Program-made: the position numbers and the translations under genes
The notes under the pieces: generated by a model
Told to the model about the DNA's origin: nothing
Seen by the model: the letters and a program-made list of their open reading frames with translations, nothing else
The model's database searches: none
Assembly (NCBI GenBank): GCA_031425695.1
Contig: JANPJV010000143.1
Coordinates: 1-19,380, forward strand
Direction of reading: 5' to 3'
DNA from: JANPJV01 sp031425695
GTDB taxonomy: Bacteria > Pseudomonadota > Gammaproteobacteria > Xanthomonadales > SZUA-5
Length of the DNA stretch: 19,380 bases
Part shown: positions 9,619 through 17,697 of the stretch, one piece after another
How the letters are laid out: every line of letters starts with the position of its first letter
How positions within the stretch are numbered: position 1 is the stretch's first letter

Positions 9619-9706
9619 GTAGGTCATGTTGCCCGCGAAAGCGGGCTACTTGACGCTTTTGCCGGCCAAGCGTCAAGTAGCCCGCTTCGCGGGCAACATG
9701 ACCTAC
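9619..9706. repeat. Near-perfect long palindrome, GTAGGTCATGTTGC family, copy 3
   Basis: Two arms of about 40 nt (9619-9658 and 9668-9706) pair perfectly apart from one extra A, with a 9-nt loop. Each arm begins GTAGGTCATGTTGC, contains its own mini-hairpin GCCCGC/GCGGGC, and ends with CTACTTGACGCTT. It is a compact version of the nested elements at 1709-1846 and 2920-3070. It lies in the 154-bp gap between dnaJ and dapB and would form a very stable RNA hairpin on the dnaJ-dapB transcript. The near identity of the arms suggests recent origin or strong selection on pairing. Confidence 0.92.
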
Positions 9707-9739
9707 GACAGCAAAGGCGACCCGGGCGAAAAGTTGCGC

Positions 9740-10858
9740 CTACGCCCCGATCCGCCCAAAGAAATCCTTGACGCTATCCAGCCACGAGCTCGAGCGCGGG
9801 CTGTTGCGCATGGCGTCTTCGCCGGTGAAGCTGGTTTCGAGCTGTGCGAGCAATTCGCGCTGCTCGGCGTTGAGCTTGACCGGCGTCTCGATCACGACCC
9901 GGCACATGAGATCGCCCTTGCTGTGACTGCGCACGGATTGCACGCCCTTGCCGCGCAGCCGGAACAGCTTGCCGGTCTGCGTGCCGTCGGGGATCTTGAG
10001 CAGTGCGCTGCCGTCGAGCGTCGGCACCTTGAGCTCCCCGCCAAGCGCGGCGGTGGTCACGCGAATGGGGATCTCGCAATAGAGATCGTCGCCATCGCGC
10101 TTGAAGATCGCATGCTCGCGCACTGCGATCTCGACATAGAGATCACCAGCGCTCGCGCCCGAAGGCCCGGCTTCGCCCTCGCCACTCAAGCGGATGCGAT
10201 CGCCCTGATCGACGCCGCCCGGCACCTTGACGCGCACGACTTTCTCTTCCTCGAGCCGGCCATGTCCGTCGCAATGCTTGCACGGGTTGGCGACCGACTT
10301 GCCGGCGCCGCCGCAGGTCGGACAGGTCTGCTGGATGGAGAAGATGCCGTTCTGCACGCGCACCCGACCCTGCCCGGCGCAGCTGCGACAAGTGGTGGTC
10401 TTGCCGTCAGCCGAGCCCGTGCTCGCGCAATGGTGGCAGCCGACCAGCGTCGGCACGCGGATCTCGCGCTCGACGCCCGTCACCGCTTCTTCGAGGTCGA
10501 GCTCCATGACGAAACGCAGGTCCGAGCCACGCCGCTGCCGCTGCTGTCCGCCGCGACCACCACCGAAGATGTCGCCGAAGATGTCGCCGAATATGTCGCC
10601 CAGATCCGACGGCCCACCAGCGCCGCCGCGGCCATTGTGCAGTCCCGCATGCCCGTGCCGGTCGTAGACCGCACGCTGCTCGCTCGACAGCACCTCGTAG
10701 GCTTCCTTGGCTTCCTTGAACTTGTCCAAGGTCGCCGGATCATCCGGATTGCGATCCGGATGCAGCTTCATCGCGAGCCGGCGATAAGCCTTCTTGATGT
10801 CCTCCTCGGAAGCATTCTTCTGAACCCCGAGAACCTCATAGTAATCGCGCTTGGACAT
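9740..10858 (-). CDS. dnaJ: Chaperone DnaJ (Hsp40)
   Basis: DnaJ delivers unfolded proteins to DnaK and stimulates its ATPase. The 372-residue protein is full length. The J domain carries HPD at 33-35. A Gly/Phe linker at about 76-104 has three DIFG units in tandem (88-99). Four zinc-binding CxxC motifs lie at 141-144 (CHHC), 157-160 (CRSC), 179-182 (CPTC) and 193-196 (CKHC). The first has ASTGS in place of the usual xGSG, a small variation. C-terminal substrate-binding domains follow. ATG 10858 gives the family N-terminus MSKRDYYEVLG; ATG 10873 is an in-frame alternative. It is downstream of dnaK, separated by the empty inverted-repeat element. Confidence 0.97.
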   Translation of the reverse strand: MSKRDYYEVLGVQKNASEEDIKKAYRRLAMKLHPDRNPDDPATLDKFKEAKEAYEVLSSEQRAVYDRHGHAGLHNGRGGAGGPSDLGDIFGDIFGDIFGGGRGGQQRQRRGSDLRFVMELDLEEAVTGVEREIRVPTLVGCHHCASTGSADGKTTTCRSCAGQGRVRVQNGIFSIQQTCPTCGGAGKSVANPCKHCDGHGRLEEEKVVRVKVPGGVDQGDRIRLSGEGEAGPSGASAGDLYVEIAVREHAIFKRDGDDLYCEIPIRVTTAALGGELKVPTLDGSALLKIPDGTQTGKLFRLRGKGVQSVRSHSKGDLMCRVVIETPVKLNAEQRELLAQLETSFTGEDAMRNSPRSSSWLDSVKDFFGRIGA

Positions 10859-10923
10859 CGTCTCTGTGGTCATCTGTAGGTCTGGCGTTCAACCAACTAC
10901 ACGTCGGCCGGTAGTTTTGATTG

Positions 10924-11055
10924 TTGACGCAAAGGAACGCAAAGGGGGCAAAGGGACGCAAAAAAGAAGCAACCGGAAGGATTCGACCGTGCATCCTCTG
11001 ACCCGCTCTCCTTAGCGTCCCTTTGCTCCCTTAGCGTGCCTTTGCGTCAAAAAAA
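10924..11055. repeat. Gene-less copy of the GACGCAAAGG inverted-repeat pair
   Basis: The left arm 10924-10965 (TTGACGCAAAGGAACGCAAA, GGGGGCAAAGGGACGC, A-run) and right arm 11011-11055 (its inverse, TTAGCGTCCCTTTGCTCC and so on to GCGTCAAAAAAA) match the arms of the cassette at 6885-7366 nearly base for base. Only 45 bp of unrelated sequence lies between them, with no ORF. It looks like a MITE-type or solo derivative of the cassette. It lies in the dnaK-dnaJ spacer and could fold into a long hairpin in that transcript. Confidence 0.85.
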
Positions 11056-11088
11056 CGCACCTTCAACGGCGCGAGATCTTCACGCAAG

Positions 11089-11114
11089 GAAGGCGCGACT
11101 CTCGCCGCGCCTTC
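11089..11114 (-). terminator. Hairpin downstream of dnaK
   Basis: A perfect 9-bp stem GAAGGCGCG/CGCGCCTTC with an 8-nt loop, starting 27 bp after the dnaK stop. There is no T-run on the 3' side in the direction of transcription, so full intrinsic termination is doubtful. It more likely stabilises the dnaK 3' end or attenuates read-through into dnaJ. Confidence 0.45.
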
Positions 11115-11141
11115 GCATTCTCGCACCGCGGACGGCGATCC

Positions 11142-13073
11142 TTAGCTCTTGGAATCGTCGACTTCGGTGAACTCGGCATCGACGACGTCGTCGGCCGGGG
11201 CGCTGCCGGCTGCACCGGACTGCGGGGCCGGACCGGCGCTCGGGCCGTCACCGGAACCGGCTGACGATGCCGCGCGGAGGTTCTGCGAGGCTTCGGCCAG
11301 GGCCTGGGTCTTGGCTTCGATTGCGGCCTTGCTGTCACCCTTCATGGCGACTTCGAGCTCGGAGATGGCGGCTTCGGCCTTGGCGATCTGCGCGCCGTCG
11401 ACCTTGTCGCCCGAGTCCTTGATCGCACGACGGGTCTCGTGGAGCAGCGCGTCGGCCTGGTTGCGAGCGCCGACCAGTTCGTGGAACTTCTTGTCCTCGT
11501 CCTTGTGGGTCTCGGCGTCCTTGACCATCTGCTGGATCTCTTCCTCGGAGAGGCCGGATCCCGCCTTGATCTCGATGCGCTGTTCCTTGCCGGTCTTCTT
11601 GTCCTTGGCCGACACATGCAGGATGCCATTGGCATCGATGTCGAAGGTCACTTCCACTTGCGGCATGCCACGCGGCGCCGGCTCGATGCCGGCGAGGTCG
11701 AACTTGGCCAGCGCCTTGTTGAAGCGCGCCTGCTCGCGTTCGCCCTGCAGCACGTGGACGGTCACCGCCGTCTGGTTGTCCTCGGCGGTCGAGAACACCT
11801 GGCCCGCACGCGTCGGGATCGTGGTGTTCTTTTCGATCAGCTTGGTCATCACGCCACCCAGCGTCTCGATGCCGAGCGACAGCGGGGTCACGTCGAGCAG
11901 CAGCACGTCCTTGACGGTACCGGCGAGCACACCACCCTGGATCGCGGCGCCAATGGCGACGGCCTCATCCGGATTGACGTCCTTGCGCGGCTCCTTGCCG
12001 AAGAACTCCTTGACCGCGTCCTGCACCTTCGGCATGCGCGTCTGGCCGCCGACGAGGATGACCTCGGCGATGTCGGTGATGCGCAGGCTCGCGTCCTGCA
12101 GCGCCGTGCGGCACGGGTCGATGGTGCGCTTGATCAGGTCATCGACCAGCGACTCGAGCTTGGCGCGCGTCAGCTTGACGTTGAGATGCTTCGGGCCGCT
12201 CGCATCCATGGTCACGTACGGCAGGTTGACATCGGTCTGCATCGACGACGACAGCTCGATCTTGGCGCGCTCCGCCGCGTCCTTCAGGCGCTGCAGTGCG
12301 AGCGGATCGTTGCGCAGGTCGATGCCCTGCTCCTTGCGGAATTCGTCGACCAGGAAGTCGATGACGCGACGGTCGAAGTCTTCGCCGCCCAGGAACGTAT
12401 CCCCGTTCGTCGCCAGCACTTCGAACTGCTTCTCGCCGTCGACTTCGGCAATCTCGATGATCGAGACGTCGAACGTACCGCCGCCAAGATCGTAGACCGC
12501 GATCTTGCGATCGCCGGCGCCCTTCTTGTCCATGCCATAGGCAAGCGCGGCCGCGGTCGGCTCGTTGATGATGCGCTTGACGTCGAGACCGGCAATGCGG
12601 CCGGCGTCCTTGGTCGCCTGGCGCTGGCTGTCGTTGAAATACGCCGGAACGGTGATCACCGCTTCGGTGACGGCCTCACCGAGATAATCCTCGGCGGTCT
12701 TCTTCATCTTCATCAGCACGCGCGCGGAAATCTCCGGCGGCGCCATCTTCTTGCCGTTGACCTCAACCCAGGTGTCGCCATTGTCGGCGTCGACGATCTG
12801 GAAGGGCGCGATCGAAATTTCCTTCTGCACCACTTGTTCGCTGAACTTGCGGCCGATCAGGCGCTTGATGCCATACAGCGTGTTCTTGGGATTGGTGACC
12901 GCTTGGCGCTTGGCCGCCGCGCCGACCAGCACCTCGCCGTCCTTGGTGAATGCGACCACCGACGGGGTCGTACGGTCGCCTTCCGAATTCTCGATGACCT
13001 TGACCGAGCCACCCTCGACGACCGCCACGCATGAATTGGTCGTTCCGAGATCGATACCGATGATCTTGCCCAT
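11142..13073 (-). CDS. dnaK: Chaperone DnaK (Hsp70)
   Basis: ATP-driven protein-folding chaperone, 643 residues, normal length. The ATPase domain starts GKIIGIDLGTTNSCVAVVEGG, with phosphate-binding motifs VYDLGGGTFDVSI near 194-203 and LVGGQTRMPKVQ near 338. The substrate-binding domain begins around LLLDVTPLSLGIETLGGVMT, and the disordered acidic tail ends DDVVDAEFTEVDDSKS. The start has AGGAG about nine bases upstream. Between grpE and dnaK a weak sigma-32-like pair (CCCTTGGG, then CCATATTT, read on the minus strand between about 13127 and 13158) may be an internal promoter; no CIRCE element is visible. It is in the hrcA-grpE-dnaK-dnaJ cluster. Confidence 0.98.
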   Translation of the reverse strand: MGKIIGIDLGTTNSCVAVVEGGSVKVIENSEGDRTTPSVVAFTKDGEVLVGAAAKRQAVTNPKNTLYGIKRLIGRKFSEQVVQKEISIAPFQIVDADNGDTWVEVNGKKMAPPEISARVLMKMKKTAEDYLGEAVTEAVITVPAYFNDSQRQATKDAGRIAGLDVKRIINEPTAAALAYGMDKKGAGDRKIAVYDLGGGTFDVSIIEIAEVDGEKQFEVLATNGDTFLGGEDFDRRVIDFLVDEFRKEQGIDLRNDPLALQRLKDAAERAKIELSSSMQTDVNLPYVTMDASGPKHLNVKLTRAKLESLVDDLIKRTIDPCRTALQDASLRITDIAEVILVGGQTRMPKVQDAVKEFFGKEPRKDVNPDEAVAIGAAIQGGVLAGTVKDVLLLDVTPLSLGIETLGGVMTKLIEKNTTIPTRAGQVFSTAEDNQTAVTVHVLQGEREQARFNKALAKFDLAGIEPAPRGMPQVEVTFDIDANGILHVSAKDKKTGKEQRIEIKAGSGLSEEEIQQMVKDAETHKDEDKKFHELVGARNQADALLHETRRAIKDSGDKVDGAQIAKAEAAISELEVAMKGDSKAAIEAKTQALAEASQNLRAASSAGSGDGPSAGPAPQSGAAGSAPADDVVDAEFTEVDDSKS

Positions 13074-13174
13074 TTTTGTTCGCTCCTGAACTGAATCGGG
13101 GCTAAGAAACCCCAGCCGTTGACTTGAAATATGGTCGCAACCGCAAAGCCCAAGGGCTTGCAGTCACATTGCGT

Positions 13175-13705
13175 TTAGGACGAGGGACCAGTGCTCACCA
13201 GCACCAGGGCCGGCCGGACCAGGCGCTCGTGCAGCAAGTAGCCTTTCTGCAGCACGCTCACGACATGGTCGGCCGCGACTTCCTGGCTCGGGAGCATGCC
13301 CATGGCTTGGTGCTGCTCCGGGTTGAATGCTTGGCCGACCGGGTCGACGACAACGACGCCCTGGCTCTCCACTGCCTTGCGCAGGAGCTTCAGTGTCATG
13401 TCTGCACCGGTCCGAAAGCTGTCGACGCCCGCGCCCGCAACTTCGGTCGCCTTGATGCCCTGCTCGAGGCTGTCGATCACCGGCAGCAGGTCACCCAGGA
13501 TGCGGTCATTGGCGAACTTGCGGGCCTGCTCGAACTCGCGCAGCCAGCGCTTGCGCTGATTTTCGGTCTCGGCGCGGTCGCGCACGATCTGCGTTTCGAG
13601 CTCGGCGATGCGCGCGTGGAGTCCCTCGACGCTGTCGGCCGGGCCGAATCCTTCGCTGTCAACCTGCCCGTCGTTCGGACGCTCGTTTTCCGCCGATGCA
13701 TGCAT
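13175..13705 (-). CDS. grpE: Nucleotide exchange factor GrpE
   Basis: GrpE releases ADP from DnaK. The 176-residue protein has a short acidic N-terminal tail, a long coiled coil at about 27-75 (LHARIAELETQIVRDRAETENQRKRWLREFEQARKFA) and the C-terminal beta domain. That domain carries the family signature FNPEQHQAMGM and GYLLHERLVRPALVLV. ATG 13705 is preferred because GGAG lies nine bases upstream; the in-frame ATG at 13720 lacks a ribosome binding site but would add only MEWPE. It follows hrcA by a 65-bp gap and precedes dnaK by 101 bp. Confidence 0.95.
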   Translation of the reverse strand: MHASAENERPNDGQVDSEGFGPADSVEGLHARIAELETQIVRDRAETENQRKRWLREFEQARKFANDRILGDLLPVIDSLEQGIKATEVAGAGVDSFRTGADMTLKLLRKAVESQGVVVVDPVGQAFNPEQHQAMGMLPSQEVAADHVVSVLQKGYLLHERLVRPALVLVSTGPSS

Positions 13706-13770
13706 TTCCGGCCACTCCATACGCGTCTTGAACGCGGTTTGTTAAAGGTGGGCGCAAAACTGGGGGCGCA

Positions 13771-14799
13771 TCAACCCAGATTCAAGGCGGCGCCGACGGC
13801 TTGGGCCGTAGCCCGTACGATGGGAATGACCCGCTGATAGTCGAGGCGGGTGGGCCCGATCACCCCGAGCACGCCGATGGGTGTCCCGCCGCGCCGATAA
13901 GGCGCCGTGATCACCGCGCACGACGCAAAGGGCTGGAAGCCCGACTCCTCGCCGATGAACAGGCGCACGTCATCGGCGCGCACCGAGTGCTCGACCAGCT
14001 CGAGGAGGTCGCGCTGTTGCTCGAAGGCATCGATCAAGCCGCGCAGTTGCCCGACGTCTGCGAGCTCGGCATGCGCAGCCAGCCGGCTTTCGCCCGCGAT
14101 CAGCAAGCTCTCCGCTGCCGGGCAGTTGAAGGCTTGCCCGACCGCATCGATCAGCTGGCTGCTGCCCGCGTCGAGCTCGTCCTTGGCCTTCTGCAGCTCC
14201 TGTTGCAAGGTCGACTGGATCGCGTTGAGGCAATGGCCGTTGAAGCGCTCATTGATGGCCCGCGCCGCCCGCTCCAGCTGTGCGGGCGCAAACGGCCGCT
14301 CGGTCTGGACCAGACGGTTCTGTACATGCCCGTCGTCCAGCACCAGGATCACCAGCACCCGCCGCGGCCCCAGCTGCACGAATTCGACCTGTCGGACCGC
14401 GAGATGATCGTGCCGAGGTACCGAAACGATGCCGGCGCATTCGGTCAACTCCGACAGCAGGCGGCTCGCTGAGCGCAGCACTTCATCGGGTACGCCGCTG
14501 CTCGGCAAGCGCGATTGAATGTCCTCGACCAGCGGCCCGGAGGGCTGCTCGATCTGGATCAGCGAATCAACAAAAAGTCGATAACCCTGCGGCGTCGGCA
14601 CCCGCCCGGCCGAAGTGTGCGGCGAGCGGATCAGACCGCCCGCCTCGAGATCCGCCAGGATATTGCGCACCGTCGCAGGACTCAGGTCGAGCCCACACTC
14701 CCGCGCCAGCCTCCCGGACGCCACCGGCTCCCCACCCTCGATGTAGCAGGCAATGAGATCACGCAACAATCGACGCGAACGGGTGTCGAGGGTCTTCAA
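13771..14799 (-). CDS. hrcA: Heat-inducible transcription repressor HrcA
   Basis: HrcA represses class I heat-shock genes by binding CIRCE inverted repeats. The 342-residue protein has an N-terminal winged-helix region with LDLSPATVRNILADLEAGGLIRSPHTSAGRVPT at about 36-68. A GAF-like middle follows, and the C-terminal PIGVLGVIGPTRLDYQRVIPIVRATAQAVG is characteristic. The start codon is TTG at 14799; an in-frame stop a few bases upstream excludes a longer start, and no strong ribosome binding site is visible. No CIRCE (TTAGCACTC/GAGTGCTAA) is present near this cluster, so its targets probably lie elsewhere (in related bacteria, groESL). A sigma-32-like promoter precedes it. Confidence 0.96.
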   Translation of the reverse strand: MKTLDTRSRRLLRDLIACYIEGGEPVASGRLARECGLDLSPATVRNILADLEAGGLIRSPHTSAGRVPTPQGYRLFVDSLIQIEQPSGPLVEDIQSRLPSSGVPDEVLRSASRLLSELTECAGIVSVPRHDHLAVRQVEFVQLGPRRVLVILVLDDGHVQNRLVQTERPFAPAQLERAARAINERFNGHCLNAIQSTLQQELQKAKDELDAGSSQLIDAVGQAFNCPAAESLLIAGESRLAAHAELADVGQLRGLIDAFEQQRDLLELVEHSVRADDVRLFIGEESGFQPFASCAVITAPYRRGGTPIGVLGVIGPTRLDYQRVIPIVRATAQAVGAALNLG

Positions 14800-14828
14800 T
14801 CGTCAGCGCCGGGTTGGGGTCGGGGAAG

Positions 14829-14857
14829 ATGTGGGGGCGGTGGAGCGCTGTGACAAG
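14829..14857 (-). promoter_or_regulatory. Candidate sigma-32 (heat-shock) promoter for hrcA
   Basis: On the minus strand CTTGTCA (14857-14851) and CCCCACAT (14836-14829) are separated by 14 bases, close to the sigma-32 consensus CTTGAAA, 11-16 bases, CCCCATNT. The predicted start of transcription is roughly 20 bases before the hrcA TTG. Heat-shock sigma control of an hrcA-grpE-dnaK-dnaJ operon fits what is known in Xanthomonas. The match is imperfect at two positions of each box. Confidence 0.5.
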
Positions 14858-14944
14858 GGTTTCGGTTTTGGTTGTCGGTTTCGGAAAAAGCACTAAGGGG
14901 CGCGCCGACTGCTCTTACCGAAACCGAAAACCGAAACCGACACC
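14858..14944. repeat. TCGGTTTCGGTTTT inverted repeat in the hrcA-recN spacer
   Basis: Arms 14858-14884 and 14918-14944, 27 nt each, pair at 24 positions across a 33-nt spacer. Each arm is built from repeated TCGGTTT-like units. It lies in the divergent promoter region, directly upstream of the hrcA sigma-32-like box and 55 bp before recN. It may be an inserted palindromic repeat or a regulatory palindrome; no family is recognised. Confidence 0.8.
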
Positions 14945-14998
14945 ACGCTCCGGCGCTGGCATTATCCGCCCTCGCCTCCCACCTCGACCCGCACCGCC

Positions 14999-16672
14999 AT
15001 GCTGCAGCTCCTCACCATCCGTGACCTTGCTGTGGTCGGCCGCGTCGATCTCGCGATCGATACCGGCATGAGCGTGATCACGGGCGAGACGGGCGCGGGC
15101 AAGTCGATCCTGGTGGATGCGTTGTCGCTGATCGCCGGCGGGCGCGCGGACAGTGGTGCGGTGAGATCAGGAGCGGACCGAACCGAGATCAGCGCCGAAT
15201 TCGACCTCGACGGACGCACCAACGCGCTCGACTGGCTGTCCGAGCAGGCGCTCGACGAGGACGGCGCCTGCCTGATGCGGCGCGTCGTGCGCGCCGACGG
15301 CGGTTCGCGCGGCTTTATCAACGGCCGCGCGGCGACCTTGCAACAGATGCGCGAGCTGGCCGGCCTGCTCGTCGAGATCCACGGCCAGCACGAACACCAG
15401 GCGCTGCTGACGCGGACGCATCAGCTGGACCTTCTCGACCAGTACGCCCGCTGCTCAGCCCTCGCGGACAGCGTCCGCGAAGCGTGGTCGCGCTGGCGCG
15501 AGCTGACTCAGGAAATCGAAGGCCTGCGCAGCAACGCCAAGACCGGCAGCGATCTTGCCGACTTCCTGCGCCACGAGCGCAAGGAGCTGGAACGCGCGGA
15601 CGTATCGGAAGAACGCGTGCAGAAACTCGAACACGACCATCGCAGGCTCGCGCACGCCGGCGAGATCCTGACGGGCCTCACCCGCGTCGAAGCGCAGCTC
15701 GGCAGCGACGAAGGGGACAGCGTCGAGAGCTTGCTCGGTGCCGCCCAACATGAGCTCGAGCGCATGCTCGGCGTAGACTCAGGTCTGTCGGAGGCGATCA
15801 ACCTGCTGACCAGCGCGCAGGTGCAGGTCGAAGAAGCGCTGTCGGAAATCCGGCGTCGCCGCGATGGCATCGACCTCGACCCGGAGCGACTGGCGGGGCT
15901 CGAGCAAGACCTGGCGCGCCTGCACGCGCTCGCACGCAAGCATCGCGTCCCGATGAGCGAGCTGAAAAATGTCCTCGTCGATCTCGGTGCTCGCCTGGCA
16001 CAAGCGGAAGGCGCGAGCGCGCGCCTCGATGGGCTCGAGATCGAGATCAAGGCTGCGTTCGACCGCTATTCCAAGCTCGCGGCCGAGCTGAGCGGGCTGC
16101 GTCGATCAGCTGCAACGGCGCTGGAGAACGAGGTCACCCGGCTGATGCAGGAGCTCGGCATGACCGGCGGTCGTTTCGAAATTGCGCTCGAAAGCGTCGG
16201 CGAAGCGCCGCAGCCAAATGGCCTCGAACAGATCGAATTCCTGGTCACCGCCAACGCCGGCATGGCTCCGCGCGCGTTGCGCAAAGTCGCTTCTGGCGGT
16301 GAACTGGCGCGCATCAGCCTCGCCATCAAGGTCGCCACGATCGCGCTCGAAGACACGCCTGTGCTGGTCTTCGATGAGGTCGATTCCGGCATCGGCGGCG
16401 CCGTCGCCGAGATTGTCGGCCGCAAGCTCAGAGAGCTCGGTCGCCGCCGGCAGGTTCTCTGCGTCACCCACCTGCCCCAGGTCGCCGCCTGCGCCCACCA
16501 ACACTTTCGCGTGACCAAGCAGCAGGTCGAGAACCGGACCGAGTCGTTCGTCGAAGACCTGGACAAGCCCGCTCGCATTGCCGAGCTCTCGCGCATGCTC
16601 GGCGGCGTTGACATCACCGCCGCGACACGGGCGGCCGGCAAGGACTTGCTGGAGCGGCTGAGCCGCGGGTGA
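14999..16672 (+). CDS. recN: DNA repair protein RecN
   Basis: SMC-like ATPase acting in double-strand break repair. The 557-residue protein has the usual length. Walker A is GETGAGKS at 29-36. A long central coiled-coil region covers roughly 155-400. The ABC signature SGGELARISLAIK lies near 432, and Walker B VLVFDEVDSGIGG at 455-467. The C-terminal VTHLPQVAACAHQHFRVTK is typical. ATG 14999 gives the family N-terminus MLQLLTIRDLAVV. It is divergent from hrcA and convergent with fur, with a REP pair in the convergent gap. No SOS box of the CTGT...ACAG type is evident upstream. Confidence 0.97.
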   Translation: MLQLLTIRDLAVVGRVDLAIDTGMSVITGETGAGKSILVDALSLIAGGRADSGAVRSGADRTEISAEFDLDGRTNALDWLSEQALDEDGACLMRRVVRADGGSRGFINGRAATLQQMRELAGLLVEIHGQHEHQALLTRTHQLDLLDQYARCSALADSVREAWSRWRELTQEIEGLRSNAKTGSDLADFLRHERKELERADVSEERVQKLEHDHRRLAHAGEILTGLTRVEAQLGSDEGDSVESLLGAAQHELERMLGVDSGLSEAINLLTSAQVQVEEALSEIRRRRDGIDLDPERLAGLEQDLARLHALARKHRVPMSELKNVLVDLGARLAQAEGASARLDGLEIEIKAAFDRYSKLAAELSGLRRSAATALENEVTRLMQELGMTGGRFEIALESVGEAPQPNGLEQIEFLVTANAGMAPRALRKVASGGELARISLAIKVATIALEDTPVLVFDEVDSGIGGAVAEIVGRKLRELGRRRQVLCVTHLPQVAACAHQHFRVTKQQVENRTESFVEDLDKPARIAELSRMLGGVDITAATRAAGKDLLERLSRG

Positions 16673-16679
16673 TGCCTCC

Positions 16680-16768
16680 GTGGGTTCGGACCTTGTCCGA
16701 ACGCTCCTACTCCAGCCCTGCCAAAAAGGGTCCGGACAAGGTCCGGACCCACCAAGGTCCGGACCCAC
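16680..16768. repeat. Inverted REP-like pair between recN and fur
   Basis: Forward unit 16680-16704 (GTGGGTTCGGACCTTGTCCG, then AACGC), inverted unit 16728-16752 with GTCCGGAC stems, and a truncated inverted unit 16754-16768. Each full unit has a GTGGG head and a hairpin. The pair lies in the 107-bp gap between the convergent genes recN and fur and can form hairpins on both transcripts, so a bidirectional terminator role is plausible. Confidence 0.88.
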
Positions 16769-16779
16769 ATCTACGGCTT

Positions 16780-17211
16780 CTATTTCGCCTTCTTCGGCTT
16801 CACGTACAACACCAGACTGTGCTCTTCGAGCTCATAGCCATGCGCATCAGCAATCTCGCGCTGCAGGCGTTCGATCTCGGCGTTCTGGAACTCGATGACC
16901 TTGCCGGTCTCGATGCACACCATGTGGTCGTGATGCCCGTCCTGGTCGAGCTCATAGACCGATTGCCCACCTTCGAAATGGTGCCGGACCACGATCCCGG
17001 CGGTCTCGAATTGGTTGAGCACGCGATAGACCGTCGCCAGGCCAATGTCGTCGCCTTGGTCCAGGAGCTCGCGATAGACGTCCTCGGCGGTCATGTGTTT
17101 CTTGCCACTCATGCTCAAGGTATCGAGGATGCGCATGCGCGGATGGGTGACCTTGAGCCCCACTTTGCGCAGGTCCTGGCCCTCGGCGTGGCGTTCGGCG
17201 GGGTGTGGCAT
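16780..17211 (-). CDS. fur: Ferric uptake regulator Fur
   Basis: Iron-responsive dimeric repressor, 143 residues. The winged helix includes IGLATVYRVLNQFETAGIV at about 57-74. The metal-binding linker and hinge include H93-H94-D95-H96 and a single C99 (HHDHMVCIETG). The second Cys of the E. coli CxxC is absent, as in Pseudomonas-type Fur, so this is not a defect. The C-terminal dimer domain ends LVLYVKPKKAK. ATG 17211 has GAGG seven bases upstream. It is divergent from bamE across 85 bp that must hold both promoters; a TATTAT at 17258-17263 is a weak -10 candidate only. Confidence 0.97.
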   Translation of the reverse strand: MPHPAERHAEGQDLRKVGLKVTHPRMRILDTLSMSGKKHMTAEDVYRELLDQGDDIGLATVYRVLNQFETAGIVVRHHFEGGQSVYELDQDGHHDHMVCIETGKVIEFQNAEIERLQREIADAHGYELEEHSLVLYVKPKKAK

Positions 17212-17296
17212 GGGCTAACCTCGAGAGTTGTTCGGGCCGGGTTGCCCTTTGCGGCTGTATTATCACCGGTTCACTATCGTCGTCGTTGGAAAACCT

Positions 17297-17680
17297 ATGC
17301 GTCTGATCGCGGTCCTGCTGCTCGCCTCGCTTTCCACTGGCTGTGGCCTGCTCTACAAGCAAAACGTGCAACAGGGGAATGTCCTCGAGTCCGAGCAGGT
17401 CGATTCGCTCAAGCCCGGCATGACCAAGCGCCAGGTGATGCTGGTACTCGGCACCCCCGCCGTGCAGAGCCCATTTCACGATGACCGCTGGGACTATGTC
17501 TCGAGCTTCGAGAGCGATGGCAAGACCGACCTCAAGCGCCTGAGCGTGATCTTTGCCGACAACGTGCTTACCCGAATCGAGGGCGACTACGAAGTTGGCA
17601 AGGGCGTGAAGGCGGAAGGCGCCGATCCGGAAGTGCCGAAGACGGAACCAGCGCCGGAATCGGAAACCAGCGCGGAGTAG
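17297..17680 (+). CDS. bamE: Outer membrane assembly lipoprotein BamE (OmlA/SmpA)
   Basis: Lipoprotein of the BAM complex that inserts beta-barrel proteins into the outer membrane. The 127-residue precursor has a lipoprotein signal peptide with lipobox STGC and lipidated Cys16 (MRLIAVLLLASLSTGCG). The family core QGNVLESEQVDSLKPGMTKRQVMLVLGTPAVQSPFHDDRWDYVSSF follows and the protein ends in a charged, Pro/Glu-rich tail. ATG 17297 is chosen over a longer TTG-initiated frame because it begins the signal peptide. fur-bamE divergence is the known arrangement in xanthomonads (fur-omlA). Confidence 0.96.
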   Translation: MRLIAVLLLASLSTGCGLLYKQNVQQGNVLESEQVDSLKPGMTKRQVMLVLGTPAVQSPFHDDRWDYVSSFESDGKTDLKRLSVIFADNVLTRIEGDYEVGKGVKAEGADPEVPKTEPAPESETSAE

Positions 17681-17697
17681 CGGCTCTTGCTGCCTTG

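Noticed and set aside
9626..10879. 417-codon frame opposite dnaJ
   Set aside because: Antisense to the well-supported dnaJ, starting inside a palindromic repeat.
11439..13034. Long open frame opposite dnaK
   Set aside because: Shadow of dnaK in a GC-rich genome; the translation is low in complexity and resembles no family.
13099..13160. Short stems between grpE and dnaK (GGGG/CCCC and AAGCCC/GGGCTT) as a terminator
   Set aside because: Stems are short and lack a T-run, and the two genes are expected to be co-transcribed.
13721..14998. CIRCE operator expected near hrcA or grpE
   Set aside because: No TTAGCACTC-N9-GAGTGCTAA or close variant found; GCACTAAGG at about 14889 has no matching half at the right distance.
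16909..16940. Fur lacking the second Cys of CxxC as a degraded gene
   Set aside because: Pseudomonas and Xanthomonas Fur proteins also lack this pair, and the rest of the protein is intact.
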